This document shows positions 8,299 to 16,544 of a stretch of 40,790 nt of DNA, piece by piece. The stretch is taken from NCBI RefSeq assembly GCF_021025955.1, contig NZ_JAJNCL010000023.1, forward strand, positions 1 through 40,790, written 5' to 3'. The translations under genes were made by a program, and so were the position numbers. The notes beneath the pieces were generated by a model, which saw only the letters and a list, made by a program, of their open reading frames with translations, made no database searches and was not told where the DNA came from. Each line of letters opens with the position of its first letter. The first letter of the stretch is position 1. This DNA comes from Rhodococcus qingshengii (GTDB lineage Bacteria; Actinomycetota; Actinomycetes; Mycobacteriales; Mycobacteriaceae).

Positions 8299-10059
8299 TT
8301 GCCACAGTCACGCACTAATACGCGTACCGCCACCAAGCACATCTTCGTCAGCGGAGGTGTAGCTTCCTCGCTCGGCAAAGGTTTGACCGCCTCGAGCCTG
8401 GGACAGTTGTTGACCGCGCGGGGAATGCGCGTGACCATGCAGAAGCTCGATCCCTATCTCAATGTGGATCCGGGCACCATGAACCCCTTCCAGCACGGCG
8501 AGGTCTTCGTCACCGAAGACGGTGCCGAGACCGACCTCGACGTCGGGCACTACGAGCGGTTCCTCGACCGTGACCTCTCCGGCCAGGCGAACGTCACCAC
8601 CGGCCAGGTGTACTCGACGGTCATCGCCAAGGAACGCCGCGGCGAGTACCTCGGTGACACCGTTCAGGTCATCCCGCACATCACCGACGAGATCAAGCGT
8701 CGCATCCTCGAGATGAGCGGTCCGGATCTGCAGGGACACCGCCCGGACGTCGTCATCACCGAAATCGGTGGAACCGTCGGCGACATCGAATCGCAGCCCT
8801 TCCTCGAAGCCGCCCGCCAGGTCCGCCACGACGTCGGCCGCGACAACGTCTTCTTCCTGCATGTCTCCCTCGTGCCGTACCTCGGCCCCTCCGGAGAACT
8901 CAAGACCAAGCCCACGCAGCACTCGGTTGCGTCGTTGCGCAGCATCGGCATTCAGCCCGACGCGCTGATCCTTCGTTGCGATCGTGACGTTCCACAGGGC
9001 CTCAAGAACAAGATCGCACTGATGTGCGACGTGGACGTCGACGCCTGCATCTCGACGCCCGACGCTCCCTCGATCTACGACATCCCGAAGGTTCTGCACC
9101 GTGAGGGCCTCGACGCTTACGTCGTTCGCCAGCTCGGTCTCCCGTTCCGCGACGTCGACTGGACTGTGTGGGGCAACCTCCTCGATCGTGTTCACCAGCC
9201 GCGTGAGACCGTGCGCGTCGCATTGGTCGGCAAGTACGTCGACCTTCCCGACGCATACCTCTCCGTCACCGAGGCACTGCGCGCCGGTGGATTCGCGAAC
9301 CGGTCCAAGGTCGAGATCTCCTGGGTCCCGTCGGACGCCTGTGAGACCGAAGCCGGAGCGCAGGCCGCTCTCGGTGACGTCGACGGTGTTCTGATCCCGG
9401 GCGGCTTCGGCATCCGCGGCATCGAAGGCAAGCTCGGCGCGATCCGTTTCGCACGTTCGCGCAAGCTGCCGCTGCTGGGTCTGTGCCTGGGTCTGCAGTG
9501 CGTCGTCATCGAAGCTGCTCGCAGCGTCGGCCTCGACGATGCCAACTCGGCCGAGTTCGAGCCGGACACCAAGCACCCGGTCATCTCCACGATGGCTGAT
9601 CAGGAAGACGTCATCGCCGGTGACGCCGACCTCGGTGGCACCATGCGTCTGGGTGCATACCCGGCCGTGCTGACCAAGGGTTCCGTCGTCGCTCAGGCCT
9701 ACGGAACCGAGGACGTCTCCGAGCGTCACCGTCACCGCTACGAGGTCAACAACACCTACCGCGATCGGATTGCCAAGTCCGGCTTGCAGTTCAGCGGAAC
9801 CTCGCCGGACGGTCACCTGGTCGAGTTCGTCGAGTACCCGCGTGAGCAGCATCCGTTCTTCGTTGCCACCCAGGCACACCCGGAGCTCAAGAGCCGCCCG
9901 ACGCGCCCGCACCCGCTGTTCGCCGCCTTCGTCGAAGCAGCGTTGACGTACAAGCTCGAAGAGCGCCTGCCCGTCGACGTCCACGGTGACGAGAAGATCG
10001 ACACCGCTGCCACCGAGACGGCGCTCGACGCTGCAGTCGAGAACGTGGAAAAGGTCTAG
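8299..10059 (+). CDS. pyrG: CTP synthase
   Basis: This 586-residue enzyme makes CTP from UTP, ATP and glutamine. I chose TTG 8299 (then PQSRTNTRTATKH): GGGAG lies 5 bases upstream, and homologues begin just before TKHIFVSGGVASSLGKG. GTG 8224 and ATG 8254 would add an uncharacteristic leader. The N-terminal synthetase P-loop is SGGVASSLGKG. The C-terminal class I glutamine amidotransferase has the nucleophile in LLGLCLGLQC and the catalytic His/Glu region near HPELKSRPTRPHP. The 156-base gap upstream probably contains its promoter. The Nudix gene follows after 6 bases. Confidence 0.95.
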   Translation: MPQSRTNTRTATKHIFVSGGVASSLGKGLTASSLGQLLTARGMRVTMQKLDPYLNVDPGTMNPFQHGEVFVTEDGAETDLDVGHYERFLDRDLSGQANVTTGQVYSTVIAKERRGEYLGDTVQVIPHITDEIKRRILEMSGPDLQGHRPDVVITEIGGTVGDIESQPFLEAARQVRHDVGRDNVFFLHVSLVPYLGPSGELKTKPTQHSVASLRSIGIQPDALILRCDRDVPQGLKNKIALMCDVDVDACISTPDAPSIYDIPKVLHREGLDAYVVRQLGLPFRDVDWTVWGNLLDRVHQPRETVRVALVGKYVDLPDAYLSVTEALRAGGFANRSKVEISWVPSDACETEAGAQAALGDVDGVLIPGGFGIRGIEGKLGAIRFARSRKLPLLGLCLGLQCVVIEAARSVGLDDANSAEFEPDTKHPVISTMADQEDVIAGDADLGGTMRLGAYPAVLTKGSVVAQAYGTEDVSERHRHRYEVNNTYRDRIAKSGLQFSGTSPDGHLVEFVEYPREQHPFFVATQAHPELKSRPTRPHPLFAAFVEAALTYKLEERLPVDVHGDEKIDTAATETALDAAVENVEKV

Positions 10060-10065
10060 CCACAC

Positions 10066-10698
10066 ATGAGCGATCCCGGTCGGCACGAATTCGACACCCT
10101 CGGCTCCAAGACGGTCTACACCGGCGCGATCATCGCGTTGCGCGTCGACACCGTTGCGATGCCTGGTGGTCAGCGTGCCGATCGGGAAGTCGTCGAGCAT
10201 CACGGCGCCGTTGCCGTCGTGGCACTGGACGAGCACGACAATCTGGTGCTGATTCACCAGTACCGTCACCCGCTCGGGCACCGGTTGTGGGAAATCCCTG
10301 CCGGTCTGCTCGACGCTGCGGGGGAGAGCCCGGTCGAGGCGGCAGCGCGTGAGCTGGGCGAAGAAACCGGACTCGGCGCCGATCGATGGTCGGTGCTGGT
10401 CGATGTAGCTCTCTCACCCGGGTTCACGGACGAGGCGGTTCGCGTCTTCCTCGCCGAGGGGTTGCACGAGGTCGAGCGCGACGATCCCGAACACGAAGAA
10501 GCCGATCTCGAGATTTCGCGAATTCCGCTCGCCGACGCCGTCGACATGGCGCTGCGCGGCGACATCGTCAATGCCACCGCGGTATCGGGCATTCTCGCGA
10601 TCGCCACAGCACGCGCGACGGGAAAGCCGCTGCGCCCGGCCGACGCACCGTGGCCCGATCGTCCGCGCGCATTCGGAGAACGCAAGTCGCGAGCCTGA
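10066..10698 (+). CDS. Nudix hydrolase, ADP-ribose pyrophosphatase type
   Basis: This 210-residue hydrolase cleaves a nucleoside diphosphate derivative. The full Nudix box GX5EX7REUXEEXGU is present, from G of GLLDAAGESP to RELGEETGL. The preceding HQYRHPLGHRLWEIPAG segment and the following SPGFTDE are typical of ADP-ribose pyrophosphatases (NudF-like). It corresponds to Rv1700. ATG 10066 follows pyrG by 6 bases, and xerD starts 1 base after its stop, so it sits inside an operon. Confidence 0.92.
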   Translation: MSDPGRHEFDTLGSKTVYTGAIIALRVDTVAMPGGQRADREVVEHHGAVAVVALDEHDNLVLIHQYRHPLGHRLWEIPAGLLDAAGESPVEAAARELGEETGLGADRWSVLVDVALSPGFTDEAVRVFLAEGLHEVERDDPEHEEADLEISRIPLADAVDMALRGDIVNATAVSGILAIATARATGKPLRPADAPWPDRPRAFGERKSRA

Positions 10699-10699
10699 A

Positions 10700-11623
10700 G
10701 TGCTTGCCCGACAGGTGGACTCGTATCTCGACCATCTAGCGGTCGAGCGAGGATCGGCGCGCAATACTCTACTTTCCTATCGCCGCGACCTGAATCGGTA
10801 CGCTGAGTACCTGAACGGACGCGGCATCGACGACGTCGCGGGCGTGACGGAAAACGACGTCACCGAATTCGTGACACATCTGCGGCTCGGTGACTCCGAG
10901 GCCGGCGTCGTACCGTTGGCGGCCAGTTCGGCAGCACGCACCCTGATCGCGGTCCGCGGATTCCACAAGTTTTCCGCCGCCGAGGGTCTGGTCAGCGTTG
11001 ACGTGGCCCGAACGGTCAAGCCGCCGACGCCCGGACGCAAGCTGCCCAAGGCCCTGCCTCTCGACGACGTGATCGCCCTGCTCGACGCTTCGGGTGGCGG
11101 TGCGGCCGGCGACGGGCCCCGCGACCTGAGGGATCGCGCTCTGCTCGAGCTTCTGTACTCGACCGGTGCGCGAATCACCGAGGCGATCGATCTAGACGTC
11201 GACGACATCGATACCGAAACTCGTTCCGTGCTGCTCAAAGGCAAGGGCGGCAAGCAGCGGATCGTCCCCGTCGGCAGGCCTGCGATCGCCGCCGTAGACG
11301 CGTATCTCGTCCGTGGGCGCCCCAGCCTGGCGACGCGCGGTGTTCCTGCCCTGTTTCTCAACGCTCGCGGTGGACGCCTCTCGCGTCAAAGCGCGTGGCA
11401 GATACTTCAGGATGCGGCGGCGTCGGCCGGAATCAAGGCGGACGTCTCACCCCACACGCTCAGACACTCGTTTGCCACACACCTGCTGGACGGCGGCGCG
11501 GACGTACGTGTCGTGCAGGAACTCCTTGGCCACGCTTCGGTAACCACGACACAGATCTACACACTGGTCACCGTCACCGCGTTGCGCGAAGTGTGGGCTC
11601 AGGCACACCCGCGTGCCCGTTAG
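10700..11623 (+). CDS. xerD: Tyrosine recombinase XerD
   Basis: This 307-residue recombinase resolves chromosome dimers at dif. GTG 10700 gives LARQVDSYLDHLAVERG, like Rv1701. An N-terminal SAM-like core-binding domain contains NTLLSYRRDLNRYAEYL. The catalytic domain carries the Arg in STGARITEA, the Lys in LLKGKGGKQR, H-x-x-R in HTLRHSFATHLL, His/Gly in LLGHASVTTTQIY, and the Tyr nucleophile in QIYTLV. It is part of the core segregation block and not an element integrase, as shown by its syntenic place upstream of parA-scpA-scpB. Confidence 0.95.
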   Translation: MLARQVDSYLDHLAVERGSARNTLLSYRRDLNRYAEYLNGRGIDDVAGVTENDVTEFVTHLRLGDSEAGVVPLAASSAARTLIAVRGFHKFSAAEGLVSVDVARTVKPPTPGRKLPKALPLDDVIALLDASGGGAAGDGPRDLRDRALLELLYSTGARITEAIDLDVDDIDTETRSVLLKGKGGKQRIVPVGRPAIAAVDAYLVRGRPSLATRGVPALFLNARGGRLSRQSAWQILQDAAASAGIKADVSPHTLRHSFATHLLDGGADVRVVQELLGHASVTTTQIYTLVTVTALREVWAQAHPRAR

Positions 11624-11766
11624 GGGTTGGTTGGCTCATGCGTGTCTGCGAGACCATTCGGTGATGTAAGCGGTAGCGTTCAAGGAGCGCGAGCGGCCTC
11701 CACCGCAGTTTCGGGGGTTTGCCGGCGCCGAGAGCAACCGCCGAAAGAGTAGGGGAGCATCGGACC

Positions 11767-12780
11767 GTGTCGACATCGCAGCCACCAGCGGCGGAGTCCG
11801 CGCCGCCGCATGTCAATGCCCAACTCTTCGAGCGCGTGAACGAATCAGCACCAGCTGTACCCTCCGAACCAGAGGCGATGTTCGAAATAGATACGACGCC
11901 AGTAGCCTCTCCACCTGCGGAAACCCTCGCCGTTTCCGCGGAAGAACTCGGCCCGACGGGCCGACCGGTCCGCGAGGTGCCGCAACCGACACCGTTGGCG
12001 CACCACGGACCCGCGATGATCATCGCGATGTGCAACCAGAAGGGCGGCGTCGGCAAGACGACGTCGACCATCAACCTGGGTGCGTCGTTGGCCGAATACG
12101 GTCGTCGAGTGCTCTTGGTGGATCTCGACCCCCAAGGCGCGTTGTCCGCTGGACTGGGCGTTCAGCATCACGACCTCGAACTGACTGTCCACAATCTCTT
12201 GGTCGAACCACGTGTGTCCATCGACGACGTGCTGATGCGAACCCGGGTAGACGGCCTCGACCTGCTCCCCAGCAACATCGACCTTTCGGCCGCCGAAATC
12301 CAATTGGTCACCGAGGTCGGACGTGAGCAGACCTTGGGACGAGTGCTCCACCCGGTTCTCGATCGGTACGACTACGTGCTCATCGACTGCCAGCCGTCGC
12401 TGGGCCTTCTCACGGTGAATGCGCTGGCCTGCGCCGATTCGGTCATCATTCCGATGGAATGCGAGTACTTCAGCCTGCGCGGCCTGGCACTCCTCAACGA
12501 CACCGTCGAAAAGGTGCACGACCGTCTCAATCCCAAGCTCGAGTTGGCCGGTATCGTCGTCACGATGTTCGACTCTCGGACCCTGCACGCTCGTGAGGTG
12601 ATGGCGCGCGTCGTCGAGGTGTTCGGTGACGTCGTCTACGACACGGTGATCAACCGCACCGTTCGATTCCCCGAAACCAGCGTCGCCGGTGAGCCGATCA
12701 CGACGTGGGCGCCGAAATCGGCTGGGGCCGAGGCATATCGAGCATTGGCCCGCGAAGTCATTCACCGGTCTGGTCGTTAG
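11767..12780 (+). CDS. ParA-family ATPase (Rv1708-like)
   Basis: This 337-residue protein has a ~83-residue Pro/Ala/Glu-rich, probably disordered N-terminus and then a ParA/Soj ATPase domain. The deviant Walker A is NQKGGVGKTTSTINLG and the A' motif is LLVDLDPQGALSAGLG. A further conserved segment is YVLIDCQPSLGLLTVNAL. I prefer GTG 11767 because AGGGGAG lies ~9 bases upstream; GTG 11719 is possible. It is the Rv1708 homologue preceding scpA/scpB and is distinct from the chromosomal parA next to parB at the origin. A role with condensin in chromosome organisation is inferred from context. scpA overlaps its last base. Confidence 0.92.
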   Translation: MSTSQPPAAESAPPHVNAQLFERVNESAPAVPSEPEAMFEIDTTPVASPPAETLAVSAEELGPTGRPVREVPQPTPLAHHGPAMIIAMCNQKGGVGKTTSTINLGASLAEYGRRVLLVDLDPQGALSAGLGVQHHDLELTVHNLLVEPRVSIDDVLMRTRVDGLDLLPSNIDLSAAEIQLVTEVGREQTLGRVLHPVLDRYDYVLIDCQPSLGLLTVNALACADSVIIPMECEYFSLRGLALLNDTVEKVHDRLNPKLELAGIVVTMFDSRTLHAREVMARVVEVFGDVVYDTVINRTVRFPETSVAGEPITTWAPKSAGAEAYRALAREVIHRSGR

Positions 12781-13652
12781 TGGAACTGATTGCATCGCAA
12801 GAAGATTCGGCCGAAGTCGAGCCGGATTTGATCGACCCGAACGTGCCGACCGGCGCTCAGTCCGCAGCCAAGGCCGCCGGTTTCCGAGTCACTCTCAGGA
12901 ATTTCGAAGGCCCGTTCGATCTGCTGTTGAACCTGATCAATCAACGGCAGCTCGACGTCACCGAAGTCGCCCTGCACACCGTCACGGACGATTTCATCGC
13001 GTACACCAAGGAACTCGGCAGTGCGATGGGCCTCGATCAGACGACGGAGTTTCTGGTCGTCGCGGCCACGCTTCTGGACCTGAAAGCCGCAAGGCTGTTG
13101 CCCGCCGGGCAGGTCGAGGACGCGGAGGATCTGGCGCTTCTCGAAGCCCGCGACCTTCTCTTTGCGCGGCTGCTGCAGTACCGGGCGTACAAACAAGTTG
13201 CGGCGCTGTTCGGTGAGTTGGAGGAAGCCGCACTGCGGCGCTATCCGCGCTCGGTTGCCGTGGAGGATCAGTTCACCGAACTCCTGCCCGAGGTGTTGTT
13301 GGGCGTCGACCCTCAACGTTTCGCGGAGATCGCGGCGACGGTGTTCACACCGCGTCCGGTGCCGACAGTGGGCCTCGATCACCTCCATGTGTCCAATATC
13401 TCGATACCCGAACAGGCCGAGCGAATTCTCGAGTTGCTGCGCGAGCGAGGCATAGGGGAGTGGACACCTTTCGGGGACCTCGTTGCCGAGTGTGAGATCA
13501 CCGTCGAGATAGTCGCAAGATTTCTCGCGTTGCTCGAGCTGTATCGCCGGCAGGTCATCGTGTTCGAGCAACCCGAAGCCCTCGGACCGCTGATGGTGAG
13601 TTGGACCGGAGACGACCCGGCCGCGCCGGTCACAGAGGAGGACTACGGATGA
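12780..13652 (+). CDS. scpA: Segregation and condensation protein A
   Basis: This 290-residue kleisin bridges SMC heads in condensin. GTG 12780 overlaps the parA-like stop by one base. An acidic N-terminal tail precedes the conserved start of the family, FRVTLRNFEGPFDLLLNLI. Then come LDVTEVALHTVTDDF and the helical middle LVVAATLLDLKAARLLP. The C-terminal winged helix contains the segment EITVEIVARFLALLELYRRQ. It ends in a 4-base overlap with scpB (ATGA), the usual pairing. Confidence 0.95.
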   Translation: MELIASQEDSAEVEPDLIDPNVPTGAQSAAKAAGFRVTLRNFEGPFDLLLNLINQRQLDVTEVALHTVTDDFIAYTKELGSAMGLDQTTEFLVVAATLLDLKAARLLPAGQVEDAEDLALLEARDLLFARLLQYRAYKQVAALFGELEEAALRRYPRSVAVEDQFTELLPEVLLGVDPQRFAEIAATVFTPRPVPTVGLDHLHVSNISIPEQAERILELLRERGIGEWTPFGDLVAECEITVEIVARFLALLELYRRQVIVFEQPEALGPLMVSWTGDDPAAPVTEEDYG

Positions 13653-14377
13653 ACGCCGAGCCGACGGAATCGGAATCTTCGCAGCTAGACGAGATGATCG
13701 AGCCTACTGACGACGCCGCGGTTTCCGAAGATTCTGCCCCCGATTTCGACCTCGACGACGATCAACTCGACGCAGTGCTGGAGTCGCTTCTGCTCGTCGT
13801 GGATTCACCGGCCGAAGTGAACCAACTCGCGTCTGTCACCGGTACCGCACCGGAGCGCGTCGAACAACGCCTGACGTTGATGTCGGCCACATTGACCGCT
13901 CGCGGCAGCGGAATGGACCTTCGCTACGCGGGCGACGGATGGCGTCTGTACACGCGACAAGAGTTTGCCCCGTATGTGGAAAAGCTGCTATTGGACGGCG
14001 CACGCACCAAATTGACCAGGGCGGCATTGGAAACTTTGGCCGTAGTCGCATACCGTCAACCGTTGACTCGTGCGCGGATCAGCGCGGTACGAGGCGTCAA
14101 CGTGGACGGGGTGGTACGCACCCTCCTTGCCCGCGGACTGATCGCGGAAGCCGGGCCGGACCCGGACACCAACGCGACACGGTACTCCACGACCGAACTG
14201 TTCCTCGAACGGCTCGGCCTGGCCTCGCTGAGCGAGCTCCCGGAGTTGGCCCCGCTCTTGCCTGATGTCGATCTCATCGACGACATCAGCGAAAGCCTGG
14301 AATCCGATCCGCGATTTGCGAGAATGAACAAGGCAGACGTGCCCGCTGACGTAGTGGACACCGAAGTCGACGACTGA
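13649..14377 (+). CDS. scpB: Segregation and condensation protein B
   Basis: This 242-residue partner of ScpA and SMC starts at ATG 13649. Residues 1-45 are strongly acidic and presumably disordered. Two winged-helix domains follow, with LESLLLVVDSPAEVNQLA and the hallmark ALETLAVVAYRQPLTRARI plus RGVNVDGVVRTLLARGLI. The C-terminus is again acidic. A 77-base gap separates it from rluB. The sequence is intact. Confidence 0.95.
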   Translation: MNAEPTESESSQLDEMIEPTDDAAVSEDSAPDFDLDDDQLDAVLESLLLVVDSPAEVNQLASVTGTAPERVEQRLTLMSATLTARGSGMDLRYAGDGWRLYTRQEFAPYVEKLLLDGARTKLTRAALETLAVVAYRQPLTRARISAVRGVNVDGVVRTLLARGLIAEAGPDPDTNATRYSTTELFLERLGLASLSELPELAPLLPDVDLIDDISESLESDPRFARMNKADVPADVVDTEVDD

Positions 14378-14454
14378 CCGGAACTCCGGCGCTCGTCAGC
14401 ACCGAGAAAGACCCGACCACGCTCGGGAAACAGTAGAAGACTGACAGGAAAAAA

Positions 14455-15852
14455 GTGAACAATCCCGCTCGCCGAGATGGCACACCGGACCGTAACAACT
14501 CCCGCGACAACCGCGGCGCACGCAGCGACGCCCCCCGTGGTGGTCGCAGTGACGCCCCCCGCGGCGCACGTAGCGAAGCGCCCCGTGGTGGACGCAGCAA
14601 CACTTCCCGCAGTACCTCCGGATACGACCGCAACGCCGGATCCGACCGTCCCCGCACGGACGACCGTCGCGGTGGATTCAATGATGACCGTCGCCCGCCG
14701 CGCAGCGACGACCGTCGCCCGCCGCGCAGCGACGACCGTCGCCCCGCACGTACGGACGACCGCCGCGGCGGTTACAACGACGACCGCCGCGGACCCCGCA
14801 GCGATGACCGCCGTACCCCCCACGTAGACGCCCGTCGGGCACCGCGCGGTGGCGCCGACCGTCGTAGTGACGATCAGCGCGGCGCACGCCCCGTCGCTCC
14901 TCGCGGCGGCGCATGGTCGAACGCACCTCGTGGATCCAAGTTCGACGGACCTCCGCGCAAGCGCCCGGCAGCTCCCACACCGCCGGCGACCAACAAGCGT
15001 GGCAAGCCGAAGACCGAGAAGCCGCAGCGCGTCGTCTCTCAGAACCCGTTGGTCTCCAACGCCAAGCCGGCGCGTCATCAGCACGCCGAGGTCACCAAGC
15101 ACGACGGCCCGCCGAAGGGCGACGGCGTCCGCTTGCAGAAGGTGCTGGCTCAGGCCGGCGTCGCATCACGCCGCGCTGCTGAAGAACTGATCGACCAGGG
15201 GCGCGTCGAGGTCGACGGCCGCATCGTTGTCGAGCAGGGGTTGCGTGTCGACCCCGAGAACGCAGTGGTTCGCGTCGACGGCGTCCGCGTCGTCGTGCAG
15301 AAGGACCTCGTCTACCTCGCGATGAACAAGCCGCGTGGCTGGCAGTGCACCATGTCCGACGATCTCGGTCGTCCGTGCGTCGGTGACATCGTCTCCGAGC
15401 GGGTTCAGTCGGGTCAGCGGCTCTTCCACGTCGGCCGTCTCGACGCCGACACCGAAGGCCTGCTCCTCTTCACCAACGACGGCGATCTGGCTCACCGCCT
15501 GATGCACCCGTCGTTCGAGGTTCCGAAGACGTACCTCGCCACGGTTCACGGCGTTGTCGAGCGCAGCACCGGCAAGCAGTTGCGCGACGGTGTCACCCTC
15601 GACGACGGTCCGGCCAAGGTGGACGCGTTCACCGTGCTCGAGATCAACGAGGGTAAGACGCTCGTCAAGCTGGTTCTGCACGAGGGTCGTAAGCACATCG
15701 TGCGTCGCCTCCTCGATGCCGTCGGTCACCCCGTTGTCCGTCTGGTTCGCACCAACGTCGGAGTTGTCGCTCTCGGCGATCAGCGTCCGGGAACGCAGCG
15801 CGTCCTCGGACGTAGCGAGGTCGGTGGACTGTACGAGGCGGTCGGCCTGTGA
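14455..15852 (+). CDS. rluB: 23S rRNA pseudouridine synthase RluB with repeat-rich N-terminus
   Basis: This 465-residue protein starts at GTG 14455, seven bases after AGGA. Residues ~1-220 are an Arg/Asp/Gly/Pro-rich extension containing octapeptide repeats (see the repeat entries). An S4 domain follows (RLQKVLAQAGVASRRAAEEL). The RsuA/RluB catalytic domain has the nucleophile Asp in GRLDADTEGLLL, then LMHPSFEVPKTYL and EGRKHIVRRLLDAVGHPV. The enzyme isomerises a uridine of 23S rRNA helix 89. Its M. tuberculosis counterpart Rv1711 is far shorter (about 254 residues) because it lacks the long extension. It overlaps cmk by 4 bases. Confidence 0.93.
   Translation: MNNPARRDGTPDRNNSRDNRGARSDAPRGGRSDAPRGARSEAPRGGRSNTSRSTSGYDRNAGSDRPRTDDRRGGFNDDRRPPRSDDRRPPRSDDRRPARTDDRRGGYNDDRRGPRSDDRRTPHVDARRAPRGGADRRSDDQRGARPVAPRGGAWSNAPRGSKFDGPPRKRPAAPTPPATNKRGKPKTEKPQRVVSQNPLVSNAKPARHQHAEVTKHDGPPKGDGVRLQKVLAQAGVASRRAAEELIDQGRVEVDGRIVVEQGLRVDPENAVVRVDGVRVVVQKDLVYLAMNKPRGWQCTMSDDLGRPCVGDIVSERVQSGQRLFHVGRLDADTEGLLLFTNDGDLAHRLMHPSFEVPKTYLATVHGVVERSTGKQLRDGVTLDDGPAKVDAFTVLEINEGKTLVKLVLHEGRKHIVRRLLDAVGHPVVRLVRTNVGVVALGDQRPGTQRVLGRSEVGGLYEAVGL
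14521..14592 (+). repeat. Three 24-bp repeats coding RS(D/E)APRG(G/A)
   Basis: Three consecutive 24-base units encode RSDAPRGG, RSDAPRGA and RSEAPRGG (RluB residues 23-46). A weakly related fourth unit follows. The repeat is in frame with rluB and belongs to its disordered basic tail. Confidence 0.85.
14659..14850 (+). repeat. Eight 24-bp tandem repeats coding D(D/A)RRxxxx
   Basis: Eight head-to-tail 24-base units encode octapeptides: DDRRGGFN, DDRRPPRS twice, DDRRPART, DDRRGGYN, DDRRGPRS, DDRRTPHV and DARRAPRG (RluB residues 69-132). The second and third units are almost identical in DNA sequence, which suggests recent slippage. Length variation between strains would be expected. Confidence 0.9.
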
Positions 15853-16544
15853 CCGATTCGTCCATGCCGCTGGTAGTCGCGATGGACGGACCGTCCGGAA
15901 CCGGCAAGTCCAGCGTCTCTCGCGCGTTGGCGCAGCGTTTGGGCGCTCGCTACCTCGACACCGGAGCCATCTACCGGATCGCGACGCTGCACGTGCTGCG
16001 TCAGGGAATCGATCTGGCTGATTCGGCTGCGATCACCGCCGCCGTTGCGGCGTTGCCGTGGTCCATCGGTACCAATCCAAGCAGTGAGCAGGTGCATCTC
16101 GACGGCGCGGACGTCAGCGAGGAGATCCGCGGCGACGCGGTCACCAAGGCGGTCTCCGCGGTGTCGGCTGTACCCGAGGTTCGCGACCTGCTGGTCGCCA
16201 CTCAGCGTGAGTTGGCGGCCGGTGCGGAGCGGATCGTCGTGGAAGGTCGCGACATCGGAACCGTCGTACTCCCCGATGCCGACGTCAAGATCTTCTTGAC
16301 CGCATCGGCGGAAACCCGTGCAGCACGGCGCAATACGCAGAACATCGGCCAAGGCCGCGAAGACAATTACGAAGCGGTGCTGGCTGATGTGCAGCGCCGT
16401 GACCATCTCGATTCGACTCGGGCAGTGTCGCCGTTGCGCCCTGCCGAGGATTCCATCCTGGTGGATACGAGCGAATTGGGAATTGAAGATGTGATCGCCA
16501 AGCTGCTGTTGGTGGTCAGCGACAGAACTGGAGCAGTGCAGTGA
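15849..16544 (+). CDS. cmk: Cytidylate kinase
   Basis: This 231-residue kinase phosphorylates CMP/dCMP. The P-loop GPSGTGKS is at residues 14-21. It is followed by YLDTGAIYRIATL, the nucleotide-binding motif EGRDIGTVVLPDA and the lid region around RRNTQNIGQGREDNY. The start GTG 15849 overlaps the rluB stop; ATG 15864 is an alternative. The stop overlaps der by 4 bases, preserving the rluB-cmk-der order of Rv1711-Rv1713. Confidence 0.95.
   Translation: MTDSSMPLVVAMDGPSGTGKSSVSRALAQRLGARYLDTGAIYRIATLHVLRQGIDLADSAAITAAVAALPWSIGTNPSSEQVHLDGADVSEEIRGDAVTKAVSAVSAVPEVRDLLVATQRELAAGAERIVVEGRDIGTVVLPDADVKIFLTASAETRAARRNTQNIGQGREDNYEAVLADVQRRDHLDSTRAVSPLRPAEDSILVDTSELGIEDVIAKLLLVVSDRTGAVQ

Noticed and set aside
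8308..10281. 657-codon open frame on the minus strand across pyrG and the Nudix gene
   Set aside because: It is antisense to two clearly conserved genes, and its composition reflects high-GC codon bias. No family motifs or ribosome-binding site.
10700..11623. xerD as the integrase of the accessory element
   Set aside because: It sits in conserved core synteny 7 kb before the tRNA and matches XerD from start to end.
14659..14850. CRISPR-like array
   Set aside because: The 24-bp repeats are contiguous without spacers and are in frame with rluB.
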